Position numbers and translations under genes: made by a program. From JBBIRT01 sp037441725 (GTDB lineage: Bacteria > Desulfobacterota > BSN033 > UBA1163): a DNA stretch of 38,371 nucleotides. The notes beneath the pieces are model-generated. The model made no database searches and was not told where the DNA came from. It worked only from the letters and a program-made list of their open reading frames with translations. Positions 16,230 through 24,256 of the stretch are shown here, one piece after another. Each line of letters opens with the position of its first letter. Positions within the stretch are counted from its first letter, which is position 1. The stretch lies in NCBI GenBank assembly GCA_037441725.1, contig JBBIRT010000010.1, positions 1 through 38,371 on the forward strand, read 5' to 3'.

Positions 16230-17897
16230 TCACAATCTCCTGGCATTTTCGATCATCTCCCTCGCATGGGCTCGTGTTTTCTCTGTCATCTTTACCCCTC
16301 CTAACATCCTTGCAATCTCTTCCACGACAGCCTCCTGATCTAATTGATCCACCAAGGTAATCGTCCGTCCTGCCCTCACCTCTTTTTTTACACTGTAATG
16401 TTGGTCTGCAAAAGATGCGATCTGAGGAAGATGGGTAACACAGATGACCTGATGGTGCCTGGATAGTTCTTTCAACTTCCTCCCTACCACCTCTGCCATG
16501 GCTCCCCCAATCCCGGAATCGACTTCATCAAAGATAAGGACCTGCCTTCCTCCAACCTTGGCTAAAATTTTCTTCATGGCTAACATCATCCGTGAGAGCT
16601 CCCCCCCTGAGGCAATCTTGGCAAGGGGTTTAACTTCCTCCCCTACATTGGGAGAGATAAGAAATTCCACCCGGTCAGCCCCTTTCAAGGAAATGGGTAA
16701 AGGGTCAATCCGGATTTCGAACGTCGTCTTTTTCATTCCGAGAGAGCTCAGCTCCTTTTCTATCGATTTCTTTAATTCAAGGGCCACTCTCTTTCTTTCC
16801 TCTGAGAGTCGATTACTCAAATGACTTATCTTCTGCTGGAAAGGTTTCAATCGTTCTTCCAACTGAGTGAGTCTCTCCTCATCAGAGGAAAATGATCTCA
16901 AGTCCCTGTCTATCCTCTCTTTAAAAGAGAGGACATCCTTGAGGGTTGGACCATATTTTCTTTTTAGCCGATCAAGCTCCTCTAATCGACCCTCGATCTC
17001 TTCAAGCCTCGCTGGATTGATTTCAATCCTTCTTGAATAATCTTTTAAAGCAATTACAATTTCCTCTAATTGGATCAGGGTGGATTCCAGGGCTTTCAAT
17101 GGCTGAGAAAGGCTGGGATCAATCATGGCCATCTCTCTGCCTTGGCGAAGGACCCTTTGGATCCTCTCGATCACTGAACCCCCCTCTGAGTAGAGAATCT
17201 CTTCAGAGGCCTGGACAAAATCCATCAATCTCTTCGCATGATTCAGGATGGTTTTTTCTTCTTTAAGAGACTCTTCTTCACCCACTTGAACGCTTAAGGC
17301 CTCAATCTCCTTTGACTGGAAGGTCATCAACTCTTTCTCTTTTAATCTTTTCTCCTTCTCGACACGAATCCTCTCAATCTCTTCGGATAGGGAGATAAAT
17401 TCCTGGTAATCCTTTTGAAATTCCTCCCGAAGGTCAAGCAGCCCTCCAAACTCATCCAGAATGTCGAGATGGGTCTCAACACGCTGAAGCGATTGATGTT
17501 CATGTTGACCATAGATGCTGAGGAGACCTTCCCCAATCTCGGAAAGGATCCCGAGGGTGGCAAGATTTCCATTGATAAAAACTTTTCCCCTCCCCGACCT
17601 TGAGAGGATCCTCTGGATTAATAGGAGGTCCTCCTGTATCGGGAAGGATTTGTCTTTAATCCTCTCTTTTATCTCGCTATTCTTTGAAATATCGAAGAGG
17701 GCCTCAACCTTTGCCTCTTCCTCAGAGCTGCGAATCCATTCTTCTGAAACCCTATCTCCCAGGAGGACATTCACTGCATTAAGGATGATCGATTTGCCAG
17801 CTCCGGTTTCACCCGTTAGGATATTGAGACCCTTTGTAAAGGATAAATTGAGTTCGTCGATGATCGCAAAATTCTTAATTCGAAGCTCAAGTAACAT
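16230..17897 (-). CDS. recN: DNA repair protein RecN
   Basis: An SMC-like ATPase of 555 residues that acts at DNA double-strand breaks. The N-terminus is MLLELRIKNFAIIDELNLSF with Walker A GETGAGKS. Long coiled-coil arms occupy about 155-370. The C-terminal part has the signature ASGGELSRMMLAMK, Walker B LIFDEVDSGIGG and CVTHLPQIASFADQH. The start is coupled to nadK by a one-base overlap (TAATG at 17895-17899). Length and order are normal for bacterial RecN, and the nadK-recN neighbourhood is widespread. Confidence 0.97.
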   Translation of the reverse strand: MLLELRIKNFAIIDELNLSFTKGLNILTGETGAGKSIILNAVNVLLGDRVSEEWIRSSEEEAKVEALFDISKNSEIKERIKDKSFPIQEDLLLIQRILSRSGRGKVFINGNLATLGILSEIGEGLLSIYGQHEHQSLQRVETHLDILDEFGGLLDLREEFQKDYQEFISLSEEIERIRVEKEKRLKEKELMTFQSKEIEALSVQVGEEESLKEEKTILNHAKRLMDFVQASEEILYSEGGSVIERIQRVLRQGREMAMIDPSLSQPLKALESTLIQLEEIVIALKDYSRRIEINPARLEEIEGRLEELDRLKRKYGPTLKDVLSFKERIDRDLRSFSSDEERLTQLEERLKPFQQKISHLSNRLSEERKRVALELKKSIEKELSSLGMKKTTFEIRIDPLPISLKGADRVEFLISPNVGEEVKPLAKIASGGELSRMMLAMKKILAKVGGRQVLIFDEVDSGIGGAMAEVVGRKLKELSRHHQVICVTHLPQIASFADQHYSVKKEVRAGRTITLVDQLDQEAVVEEIARMLGGVKMTEKTRAHAREMIENARRL

Positions 17898-18740
17898 TAC
17901 CTTTCACCCCATTTTAACTTTTCTCTCAGCAACTCAAAGTAGTGCCGATAGGGCGATTTGATCAAGAGAATACGGCCTTGAGCCTTTTCAACCTCAACCA
18001 CATCCTCAAATTCAAGGGCAAAACCCTGCTGTCCGTCTAAGGTGAGTGTCACTTCTTCATCCTTTGATTTAAGCAGGGTTCGAATCTTCACATCATCAGG
18101 GATAATGATCGGACGGATGGTCAAGGTATGAGGGCAAATAGGGGTGATGATGATCGTGTGGAGGGATGGAAAAACAATGGGTCCTCCTGCCGATAGATTA
18201 TAAGCGGTTGATCCTGTAGGCGTTGAAATAATTAAACCATCTGATCGAAAGGTGGATAAATATTCCCCATTGATCGTCGTCTCAAGATCAATGATTCGGG
18301 CTAATGCCCCTTTATTGACAACCGCATCGTTTAGGACGACAAACTCTGCAATCTGATTCCCTCTTCTGATCACCTTGACACTTAAAACTTCCCTCTCATC
18401 AATTTCGAACTCATCACAGACCACTTTCTCTAAAACAGGATACAATTCATCCAAAGTAATTTCAGTTAAGAAGCCAAGACCTCCGAGGTTAACCCCTAAG
18501 ATGGGAATATTCTTGTTCCATACTTGCCGGGCAACGCTGAGGAGGGTTCCATCCCCCCCTAAGACGAAGATCATCTCTATATCAGACGGGATATCCTCTC
18601 TCTTGATTGATTTCCAATCCGTCTCAGATAAAATTGGACTGAGACATCTTCCTATCTCTTCTTCAATGTAGACCTCAATCTTTCTTGGCTTAAGCCACTG
18701 GATGATATCTTTGGCAATGGGAATCGCCTCTGGTTTATTT
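17897..18740 (-). CDS. nadK: NAD kinase, 5' end lost in the sequence gap
   Basis: ATP-NAD kinase producing NADP. The GGDGT motif is in MIFVLGGDGTLLS, followed by NLGGLGFLTEI, the NAD-binding STPTGSTAYNLSAGGPIV and ITPICPHTLTIRP. An internal ATG at 18574 begins an apparently complete frame, but upstream codons to the gap are open and read NKPEAIPIAKDIIQWLKPRK, the normal NadK N-terminal region. The true start is therefore inside or beyond the unknown bases 18741-18761. The reading frame on the far side does not join in phase if the gap is exactly 21 bases, so the gap length is probably arbitrary. Confidence 0.93.
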
Positions 18741-18761
18741 NNNNNNNNNNNNNNNNNNNNN
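18741..18761. other. assembly gap (21 unknown bases)
   Basis: Twenty-one N characters interrupt the 5' end of nadK. The real distance may differ, as the reading frame does not cross it cleanly. Confidence 0.99.
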
Positions 18762-18839
18762 CCACTATCTTTAATTCTGGAGTTTCACGTTTTAGTCAGT
18801 ACCCATCTCTACCCTCACTCAAAGGGATAACTACAAGTT

Positions 18840-18868
18840 GAATTATCATATAGGTAAAAGGCTGTCAA
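18840..18868 (-). promoter_or_regulatory. leftward promoter for the nadK-recN-argA operon
   Basis: On the minus strand, TTGACA (18868-18863) is a perfect -35. GATAAT lies 15 bases downstream (18847-18842), or TAATTC at 17 bases (18845-18840). Its -35 is inside one arm of a 10-bp inverted repeat whose other arm holds the -35 of the divergent thiolase promoter. Confidence 0.5.
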
Positions 18869-18909
18869 ATTTAAAAAACTTTTTCAAAACCCAAATTAAA
18901 AATTTGACA
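18863..18909. repeat. 10-bp inverted repeat carrying two divergent -35 boxes
   Basis: TGTCAAATTT at 18863-18872 and AAATTTGACA at 18900-18909 are perfect reverse complements separated by 27 AT-rich bases. Each arm contains a consensus TTGACA pointing outward. Confidence 0.85.
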
Positions 18910-18932
18910 TCACTCGGTTATTATAATAAATT
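18904..18932 (+). promoter_or_regulatory. rightward promoter for the thiolase gene
   Basis: TTGACA at 18904-18909, then 17 bases, then TAAATT at 18927-18932 (four of six matches). A TATAAT also occurs at 18922-18927 but at only 12 bases spacing. Confidence 0.5.
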
Positions 18933-18990
18933 TATGTGAAAAAAATAACATCTGATAATTAAAAAAAACCAAAATGAAGGAGGAGAAGCT

Positions 18991-20190
18991 ATGGCTCGAT
19001 TGACAAAGGCGTACATTCCATTTAAAGGCTACTACTCAACCCCTTTCTGTCGCTGGCAGGGGCAACTGGCTACAGAGAATGCAATCATCCTTGCAGGAAC
19101 CACTGCCAGCCGGTGGTTTAAAAAGAGGGGAATTGATCCAACCATTATTGACTATCTCTACTTTGGAATCACAGTCGCCCAGCACTGGCTCTTCTATAGT
19201 CATACCTGGTCAGCTTCTATGATCGTGGATGGGGCCAAAGATATTCCGGCCTTGATGGTTCATCAGGCCTGTAGCACCTCAACCACCTGCATCTACCTTG
19301 CGGCCCAAAGTATCGAAATTGGAGCCTATCAGACTGGATATGCACTGATGGGTGATCGTTGTTCAAATGGCCCTCACACGGTTTGGGCCAATCCCTTAAA
19401 CCCAGGGGGAGAGGTGGAGTCTGAAAACTGGATGATGGATAATTTCAGAGACCCAGTGGCTGGCTTCAGAATGGTTCAGACGGCTGAAAATGTGGCCAAA
19501 AAGATCGGGGCTACGAAAGAGGAGTGTGATGCCGTCACATTGAAAAGATATCAACAATATCTTGATGCCCTTGCCAATGACAGGGCATTTCAAAAGAGAT
19601 ATATGTTTCCTGTCGAGGTGAAAGTCAGTAAAAAGGAGGTCAAGGTCGTAGAAGAAGATGAAGGTATCATTCCAACCACTGCAGAAGGCCTTGCCAAGCT
19701 TGCTCCTGTAGAGCCAGGTGGCGTCCATAGTTATGGAGCTCAGACCCACCCTGCAGATGGAAATTGTGGTTTCATTGTCACCACACGAGAGAAGGCCAAA
19801 GAGCTGAGTGCGGACCCAAGGGTTGAAATCCAGATCGTCTCCTATGGATTTGCGAGGGTAAAGAAAGGCTACATGGCAGAGGCGCCAGTTCCTGCTGCTC
19901 AGATGGCCCTTAAGGATGCAGGAATTACCGTGAAGGATTTAAAAGCGCTAAAAACCCATAGCCCATTTGCAATCAACGACATCTATATGAGCAGAATGAT
20001 GGACGTGGATTGGAACTGGATGAACAACTATGGAAATTCGATGATCTATGGTCATCCCCAGGCCCCGACTGCAGGAAGGCTCATTGCTGAATTGATCGAA
20101 GAAGTGGTCATGTTGGGCGGTGGTTATGGTCTCTGGGCAGGTTGTGCCGCAGGTGACACTGGAGCGGCCATGGTCTTTAAAATCGGTTGA
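18991..20190 (+). CDS. thiolase-family protein (acyl-CoA acetyltransferase-like)
   Basis: A 399-residue thiolase fold enzyme. The acyl-binding nucleophile is Cys94 in VHQACSTST, the second catalytic cysteine is Cys385 in AGCAAGDTG, and His355 is in IYGHPQAPTAGR. The NEAF motif of classical thiolases is replaced by THSPFAIND with His323, as in SCP2-like and archaeal thiolases that use HDxF. It would cleave or form a 3-oxoacyl-CoA in the cytoplasm. GGAGGAG precedes the ATG. It is a single-gene unit with its own promoter and a strong terminator. Together with the dehydrogenase/hydratase fusion 5.5 kb downstream it could complete a beta-oxidation-like route; the specific substrate is not evident. 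Confidence 0.87.
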   Translation: MARLTKAYIPFKGYYSTPFCRWQGQLATENAIILAGTTASRWFKKRGIDPTIIDYLYFGITVAQHWLFYSHTWSASMIVDGAKDIPALMVHQACSTSTTCIYLAAQSIEIGAYQTGYALMGDRCSNGPHTVWANPLNPGGEVESENWMMDNFRDPVAGFRMVQTAENVAKKIGATKEECDAVTLKRYQQYLDALANDRAFQKRYMFPVEVKVSKKEVKVVEEDEGIIPTTAEGLAKLAPVEPGGVHSYGAQTHPADGNCGFIVTTREKAKELSADPRVEIQIVSYGFARVKKGYMAEAPVPAAQMALKDAGITVKDLKALKTHSPFAINDIYMSRMMDVDWNWMNNYGNSMIYGHPQAPTAGRLIAELIEEVVMLGGGYGLWAGCAAGDTGAAMVFKIG

Positions 20191-20217
20191 GGTTTCGGTC
20201 TTAAATGTTAAATGGAT

Positions 20218-20255
20218 AGAAAGGGCAAGCCTGAGGCTTGCCCTTTCTATTTTTT
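20218..20255 (+). terminator. rho-independent terminator after the thiolase gene
   Basis: A perfect 14-bp stem: left arm AGAAAGGGCAAGCC at 20218-20231, loop TGA, right arm 20235-20248, followed by a T-rich tract to 20255. Confidence 0.93.
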
Positions 20256-20277
20256 ACCATATCAATATAACCTAAGT

Positions 20278-20306
20278 TTGACAAATTCTACCAAATAGTC
20301 CATGAT
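20278..20306 (+). promoter_or_regulatory. promoter of the FlgO/FG-GAP gene
   Basis: TTGACA at 20278-20283, 17 bases, then CATGAT at 20301-20306 (four of six). It sits between the thiolase terminator and the next ATG at 20344. Confidence 0.5.
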
Positions 20307-20343
20307 ATCCATAGATTAATCCTTAGAAAAAGAGGTTAATAAA

Positions 20344-21960
20344 ATGATCCTTAAACGAATATGGTTGGTTTTATTGCTAATTATGATTCTTATCCTTCCG
20401 TGCCTTTCAATCTCCCAGACCAAAGAACCAGATAAAACCTACAGGGTAGCAATCCTCCCTTTTCTCATTCATAGTCAGGAAAATCTGGATTACCTTCGGG
20501 AAGGAATCTATGACATCCTTTCATCCCGAATCTCAGTGGAAGGGATGATTGAGGTGATCGATCGATCCATTGTAGAACGGGCTCTCTTTGAAGAAAGACC
20601 GATGCGTCTCGATGAGACCGTAGCCAAGAAGATCGGAATGAGATCAGGGGCTGATTATATCGTCCTTGGAAGTCTGACCAAAATTGGCAACTACATCAGC
20701 CTCGACGCACGCCTGATCAGCATTACCGAAACCAAACCTCCCCTTGGGGTGTATACCCAACATAAAGGAATCGATGATGTCATGGTAAAGATCGGAGATT
20801 TTGCTGTGGACATCGGGTATCGAATCCTTGGCCGGCGTGCCATGGCTGGCCGATACGCCGAACCCAAGCATCCTTATCTGGTTCAGCCTGGAAGAATGAT
20901 TGGAAGAGCTGGTGCCGAGGGGTTTAAGAAGAGCCAGACCTTTGACCACGAGATCAAAGGCCTTGGTATTGGAGATGTGGATGGAGATAAAAAGAATGAG
21001 CTGGTGATTATGGATGACCATAACCTATTCATCCTTAAATATGATGGAGAAAGGTTGAGGGTCCTTCAGAAGATTGAGCATGGGAGCGAGCACAACTTTT
21101 TAAGCCTGGACGTGGCGGATGTGAATCGAAATGGAATCGCTGAAATTATTGTCACCTCTGTGGTTGAGGATAAACTCAGATCCTTCATTCTTGAGCTTGA
21201 AGAGGGAAGGTTTAAAAAGGTGATCGAAAATGCTGATTGGTATTTTCAGGTACTCGAACATCCAAAAGAAGGCCTTATCCTCATAGGACAAAGGACGAGT
21301 GATATTGTCACAGAAACAGATAGTGCCTTTTCTGGACCAATCTATAAATTTGAATGGAAGAAAAATTCCTTTGTCAGGGGACCAAAGATGCCTTTTCCCC
21401 AGAGGACAAAAATCTTTGGCCTGGCTATGGGAGAAATCAGAAATAAAGGGGCCTTGGACCTAATTAAATTAGACGATTCAGGACAATTGTCAATGATAGG
21501 CCTTGATAAAAAAGATAATAAATCATCATGGAGCAGTGGAGAAAAATATGGGGGAACAGATAACTTCTATGAAAATAAGGCTAAAAAGAGTCTGTGGCTG
21601 TCCAGTAGACTCACAGCCGCAGCAAATTGGAGAATATATATCCCAGGTAGGGTAATTATCAAAGACCTCGATGGAGATGGAGTGAACGAGATAATTGTTA
21701 ATAAAAACATGTCTTCAACATCAGAATGGTTTGATAAGGTCAGACGATTCGAAAAAGGGGAAATTTATAATCTGGTCTGGGAGGATGGATCACTCATTAC
21801 AAACTGGAAGACCAAAGAGATCAACGGTTATATCTCAGATTTTCAGATAAAAGATATTGATAACGATGGAGAAGAAGAATTAGTGGTTTCTGCGATAGAT
21901 CCAGGGGAAATTTTAGACCGAAAAGGAACAAGCAATATCCTCTTCTTCAAACTTTATTAA
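20344..21960 (+). CDS. exported FlgO/CsgG-like protein with FG-GAP (VCBS) repeats
   Basis: A 538-residue exported protein. Residues 1-25 are a strong signal peptide. Residues about 33-155 resemble the FlgO/CsgG alpha-beta domain (YRVAILPFLIHSQENLDYLR, then ILSSRISVEGMIEVIDRS). The rest has at least four calcium-type FG-GAP repeats: GDVDGDKKNELVIMD, ADVNRNGIAEIIV, KDLDGDGVNEIIVN and KDIDNDGEEELVV. Such proteins sit in the periplasm or at the outer membrane. A cysteine at 20 follows ILP, so it is not a good lipobox. GAGG precedes the ATG. No enzymatic role can be read. With the porin and CsgG-like lipoprotein downstream it forms a group of envelope genes, each apparently with its own promoter. 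Confidence 0.75.
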   Translation: MILKRIWLVLLLIMILILPCLSISQTKEPDKTYRVAILPFLIHSQENLDYLREGIYDILSSRISVEGMIEVIDRSIVERALFEERPMRLDETVAKKIGMRSGADYIVLGSLTKIGNYISLDARLISITETKPPLGVYTQHKGIDDVMVKIGDFAVDIGYRILGRRAMAGRYAEPKHPYLVQPGRMIGRAGAEGFKKSQTFDHEIKGLGIGDVDGDKKNELVIMDDHNLFILKYDGERLRVLQKIEHGSEHNFLSLDVADVNRNGIAEIIVTSVVEDKLRSFILELEEGRFKKVIENADWYFQVLEHPKEGLILIGQRTSDIVTETDSAFSGPIYKFEWKKNSFVRGPKMPFPQRTKIFGLAMGEIRNKGALDLIKLDDSGQLSMIGLDKKDNKSSWSSGEKYGGTDNFYENKAKKSLWLSSRLTAAANWRIYIPGRVIIKDLDGDGVNEIIVNKNMSSTSEWFDKVRRFEKGEIYNLVWEDGSLITNWKTKEINGYISDFQIKDIDNDGEEELVVSAIDPGEILDRKGTSNILFFKLY

Positions 21961-22191
21961 AAAATTTTTAAAGACTAAGGAATGATTCAACAATGAGAAC
22001 AAGTCTACTTTTCTTCATCTTATATAAGAAAAAACTTAATTTAATAAGAAAATATTTCTCCCCTTAAGATAAGGGGAGGTTAGGAAGGGTTATGATTCAG
22101 TTTATCAAAACCTTGGGTTACATTTTTGTAAAATATTTTTTAATGAAATCAGATAGTTCATTGTTATTTTAAAAATTTTTAAAAAAAATAC
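21961..22191. other. AT-rich non-coding stretch with one hairpin
   Basis: No convincing gene is seen. CTCCCCTT (22058-22065) and AAGGGGAG (22071-22078) form an 8-bp stem with a five-base loop. No T-run follows on the plus strand, so its role as terminator of the FG-GAP gene is doubtful. The segment just before 22191 is nearly pure A and T and would serve as an UP element for the porin promoter. Confidence 0.6.
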
Positions 22192-22220
22192 TTGACAACT
22201 TTTTCTGAGAATGGTATAGG
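22192..22220 (+). promoter_or_regulatory. porin gene promoter
   Basis: TTGACA at 22192-22197, exactly 17 bases, TATAGG at 22215-22220, preceded by an A/T-rich stretch. The leader to the ATG at 22378 is about 150 bases long and contains repeats. Confidence 0.65.
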
Positions 22221-22297
22221 ATTAAAAAATTTTAATTTTATTGTATTTTTATTTCACAAATTCAAGAGAAAGGAGGTGAAGATTTTAGGGGGTATTA

Positions 22298-22356
22298 GTG
22301 ATAGTGAATTTTGTTAGTGGGTCAATCATCACGAAACACTAATCACAAAACACTAA
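22298..22356 (+). repeat. tandem 14-bp repeat and partial inverted copy in the porin leader
   Basis: ATCACGAAACACTA (22328-22341) is followed directly by ATCACAAAACACTA (22342-22355), differing at one base. Just upstream, TTAGTG, ATTTTGT and TAGTG pieces are complementary to them in order, so the leader RNA could fold into an imperfect hairpin ending shortly before the ribosome-binding site AAAGGAGGAGG. Confidence 0.6.
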
Positions 22357-22377
22357 GTTAAAGGAGGAGGACAAGAG

Positions 22378-24012
22378 ATGAAAAAGTTTGTTGTTTTAAG
22401 TCTGGTTGGGCTGATGATCATGGCATTTGGTGCCACATCATATGCCCAGGTTGATTTCAAGGCGTATGGATGGTTAACGGCAGGGTTTATCAATTCCAGA
22501 AACATTGGCCCTTCAAATACTGGTTCTGCTGTTGCCTCTTATTGGAATCCACCGTTTTATCCAAAGGGTTCAGGATATGGGCCTTGGTGGCCTCCATTTG
22601 TTTCCCATGATAGTTCTTTAGCATATGCTAACGATAGCGAACTCTCTGGAGCCTGGAACCGCCCTGTCAATTTCTTCTCACAATGGTCATGCATCTTTTT
22701 TGAATGGAATGTTGGAAAAGAAATTAAGGGTGTGTTCAATATTGAAACGGTTAGCTACCACTCAGGCACAAATACAATCAACCGAAACTTTCCTGCTGAT
22801 TTTATCCAGACGATTCAGGGAGCTGAATTTGACACAGGTCTATGGGATACCAGGGTAGGCCAAACACGGCTCAGACAGGCTTATGTTTCATTTGGTCTCC
22901 CCTATTTTGGAATTCCGGTACCCATGAATTTAATGGTAGGAATTATTCCCATGGCCATCCGGCCACCTTTTATGTGGCTAACCACCAATGGTGCAGGAAT
23001 TCAGTTTGATATGAAACCTGATCCCCTTGCAATCAGTTTTACTTGGGCAAAGATGGCTGAAGGTAAAATCGCTGTGGCCGATGACTCAAACCATTTCAGC
23101 CTGGAAGCAAGGGCAAAAGTAGGGCCTGCAAATATTGGTGGCTATACGATCTTCCAGACCATGAATACCTATCCTATTGTTTACAATGAAACCCCTTATG
23201 GCTATCCAAGCTCAAATTATGAAGCTGATTTCTGGTGGTTTGGTGGTTATGCAGACGCAAAGGTTGGGCCAATAAATCTTAACCTTGACCTTGCTTTTGA
23301 TACAGGAAAGGTTAAAGGAAGAGATTCCGCTGGCTATGGTAGCTATAAGGATGTAAAGTACCGTGGCTGGTCAGGTCAGGTCAAAGCTACCTATCCATGG
23401 GATAAGTTTGCCTTTGGAGCTGTTTTGTCCTACTTCTCAGGAGCTGATCTGAAGAAGACAAGCTTATCAGGACTTCCTGGAGCCAATGTGGCCAATTCTC
23501 TTGGGGCCGGGACTTCCAGAAAAGTTGGAGCAATGGTCTACCCAGCAGGTAGTGCAATGTGGGTTGCTTGGGGAGAAAGCATGTTCCTCGGTGGTCATGC
23601 ACCATCCACTGCCATTGCTATCCCACAGGGAATGCCAGCAGCTGGGTGGAATACCCAGGTCACCAGAGGCGCCACCGGTGGGACATGGATTGCAAAACTC
23701 TTTGGCAGCGCCCAGTTAACCCCATGGTATAAAGTCACCCTCTGGGGATTATACATCGGCGATACCACAAAGAATGGAAACAGCTTCGGTGATGCAGTGA
23801 ACTATGCAGGGTATCTGCGAGATGATAAGACCATTGGCTGGGAGCTTGCACTCGTCCAGGATATCAGCATATACAAGAACCTCACACTGAGCATTGGTTC
23901 AGGTATGCTCTTTGCAGGTGATGCATTGGATCAGAAAATTGCAGGTACCAATTTAAACAAATCACCTAAGAACCCATACATGCTCAGCACCAAATTAAAC
24001 TTTGTCTTCTAA
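22378..24012 (+). CDS. outer-membrane beta-barrel porin-like protein
   Basis: A 544-residue protein with signal peptide (hydrophobic 5-18, cleavage after SYA at 23). The mature part is rich in aromatic and glycine residues and alternating strands, and it ends MLSTKLNFVF with a C-terminal phenylalanine, the recognition signal for outer-membrane assembly. No plug domain or TonB box is visible. A strong ribosome-binding site AAAGGAGGAGG, its own promoter and a strong terminator suggest an abundant single-gene product. It may admit the substrates used by the neighbouring acyl-CoA and redox enzymes, but that is inference. Confidence 0.8.
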   Translation: MKKFVVLSLVGLMIMAFGATSYAQVDFKAYGWLTAGFINSRNIGPSNTGSAVASYWNPPFYPKGSGYGPWWPPFVSHDSSLAYANDSELSGAWNRPVNFFSQWSCIFFEWNVGKEIKGVFNIETVSYHSGTNTINRNFPADFIQTIQGAEFDTGLWDTRVGQTRLRQAYVSFGLPYFGIPVPMNLMVGIIPMAIRPPFMWLTTNGAGIQFDMKPDPLAISFTWAKMAEGKIAVADDSNHFSLEARAKVGPANIGGYTIFQTMNTYPIVYNETPYGYPSSNYEADFWWFGGYADAKVGPINLNLDLAFDTGKVKGRDSAGYGSYKDVKYRGWSGQVKATYPWDKFAFGAVLSYFSGADLKKTSLSGLPGANVANSLGAGTSRKVGAMVYPAGSAMWVAWGESMFLGGHAPSTAIAIPQGMPAAGWNTQVTRGATGGTWIAKLFGSAQLTPWYKVTLWGLYIGDTTKNGNSFGDAVNYAGYLRDDKTIGWELALVQDISIYKNLTLSIGSGMLFAGDALDQKIAGTNLNKSPKNPYMLSTKLNFVF

Positions 24013-24028
24013 GTTAAAGTGTGGGTAT

Positions 24029-24062
24029 AAAAAAGGCGGTCCATTTTGGACCGCCTTTTTTT
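24029..24062 (+). terminator. rho-independent terminator after the porin gene
   Basis: GGCGGTCCA (24035-24043), loop TTT, TGGACCGCC (24047-24055), flanked by A-run and T-run that extend the stem. A textbook terminator, possibly working in both directions. Confidence 0.96.
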
Positions 24063-24120
24063 GCCTTGACCAGGAATTCCCTTATCTTCCAATGCTTAAG
24101 ATTTATAATATCAACTCCTA

Positions 24121-24134
24121 AGACCTCTGAAAAA
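24121..24134 (+). repeat. 14-bp direct repeat, copy 1
   Basis: AGACCTCTGAAAAA, identical to 25427-25440. The two copies flank the CsgG-like lipoprotein gene. Confidence 0.6.
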
Positions 24135-24186
24135 ATATCTAAATAAGACTTTCAAGGATTTTTTTCAAAGCTCCCCTTTTTCTTCC

Positions 24187-24214
24187 TTGACATCTCTTCA
24201 AAAATTGGTAATAT
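24187..24214 (+). promoter_or_regulatory. promoter of the CsgG-like lipoprotein gene
   Basis: TTGACA at 24187-24192, 16 bases, TAATAT at 24209-24214. The leader is about 36 bases, ending in AAGGAG before the ATG. Confidence 0.55.
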
Positions 24215-24256
24215 TCCACTCATCCGATTAGTCCTTCAAATTAAAAAGGAGCTCTC

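Noticed and set aside
17515..17961. 148-codon plus-strand frame across recN and nadK
   Set aside because: Antisense shadow crossing two conserved genes.
18574..18576. ATG at 18574 as the real start of nadK
   Set aside because: Upstream codons encode the conserved NadK N-terminal region up to the gap, so this start would cut off an essential part.
22275..22320. Short leader peptide starting GTG after AAAGGAG
   Set aside because: No spacing between ribosome-binding site and GTG, and the 13-codon frame has no attenuation features.
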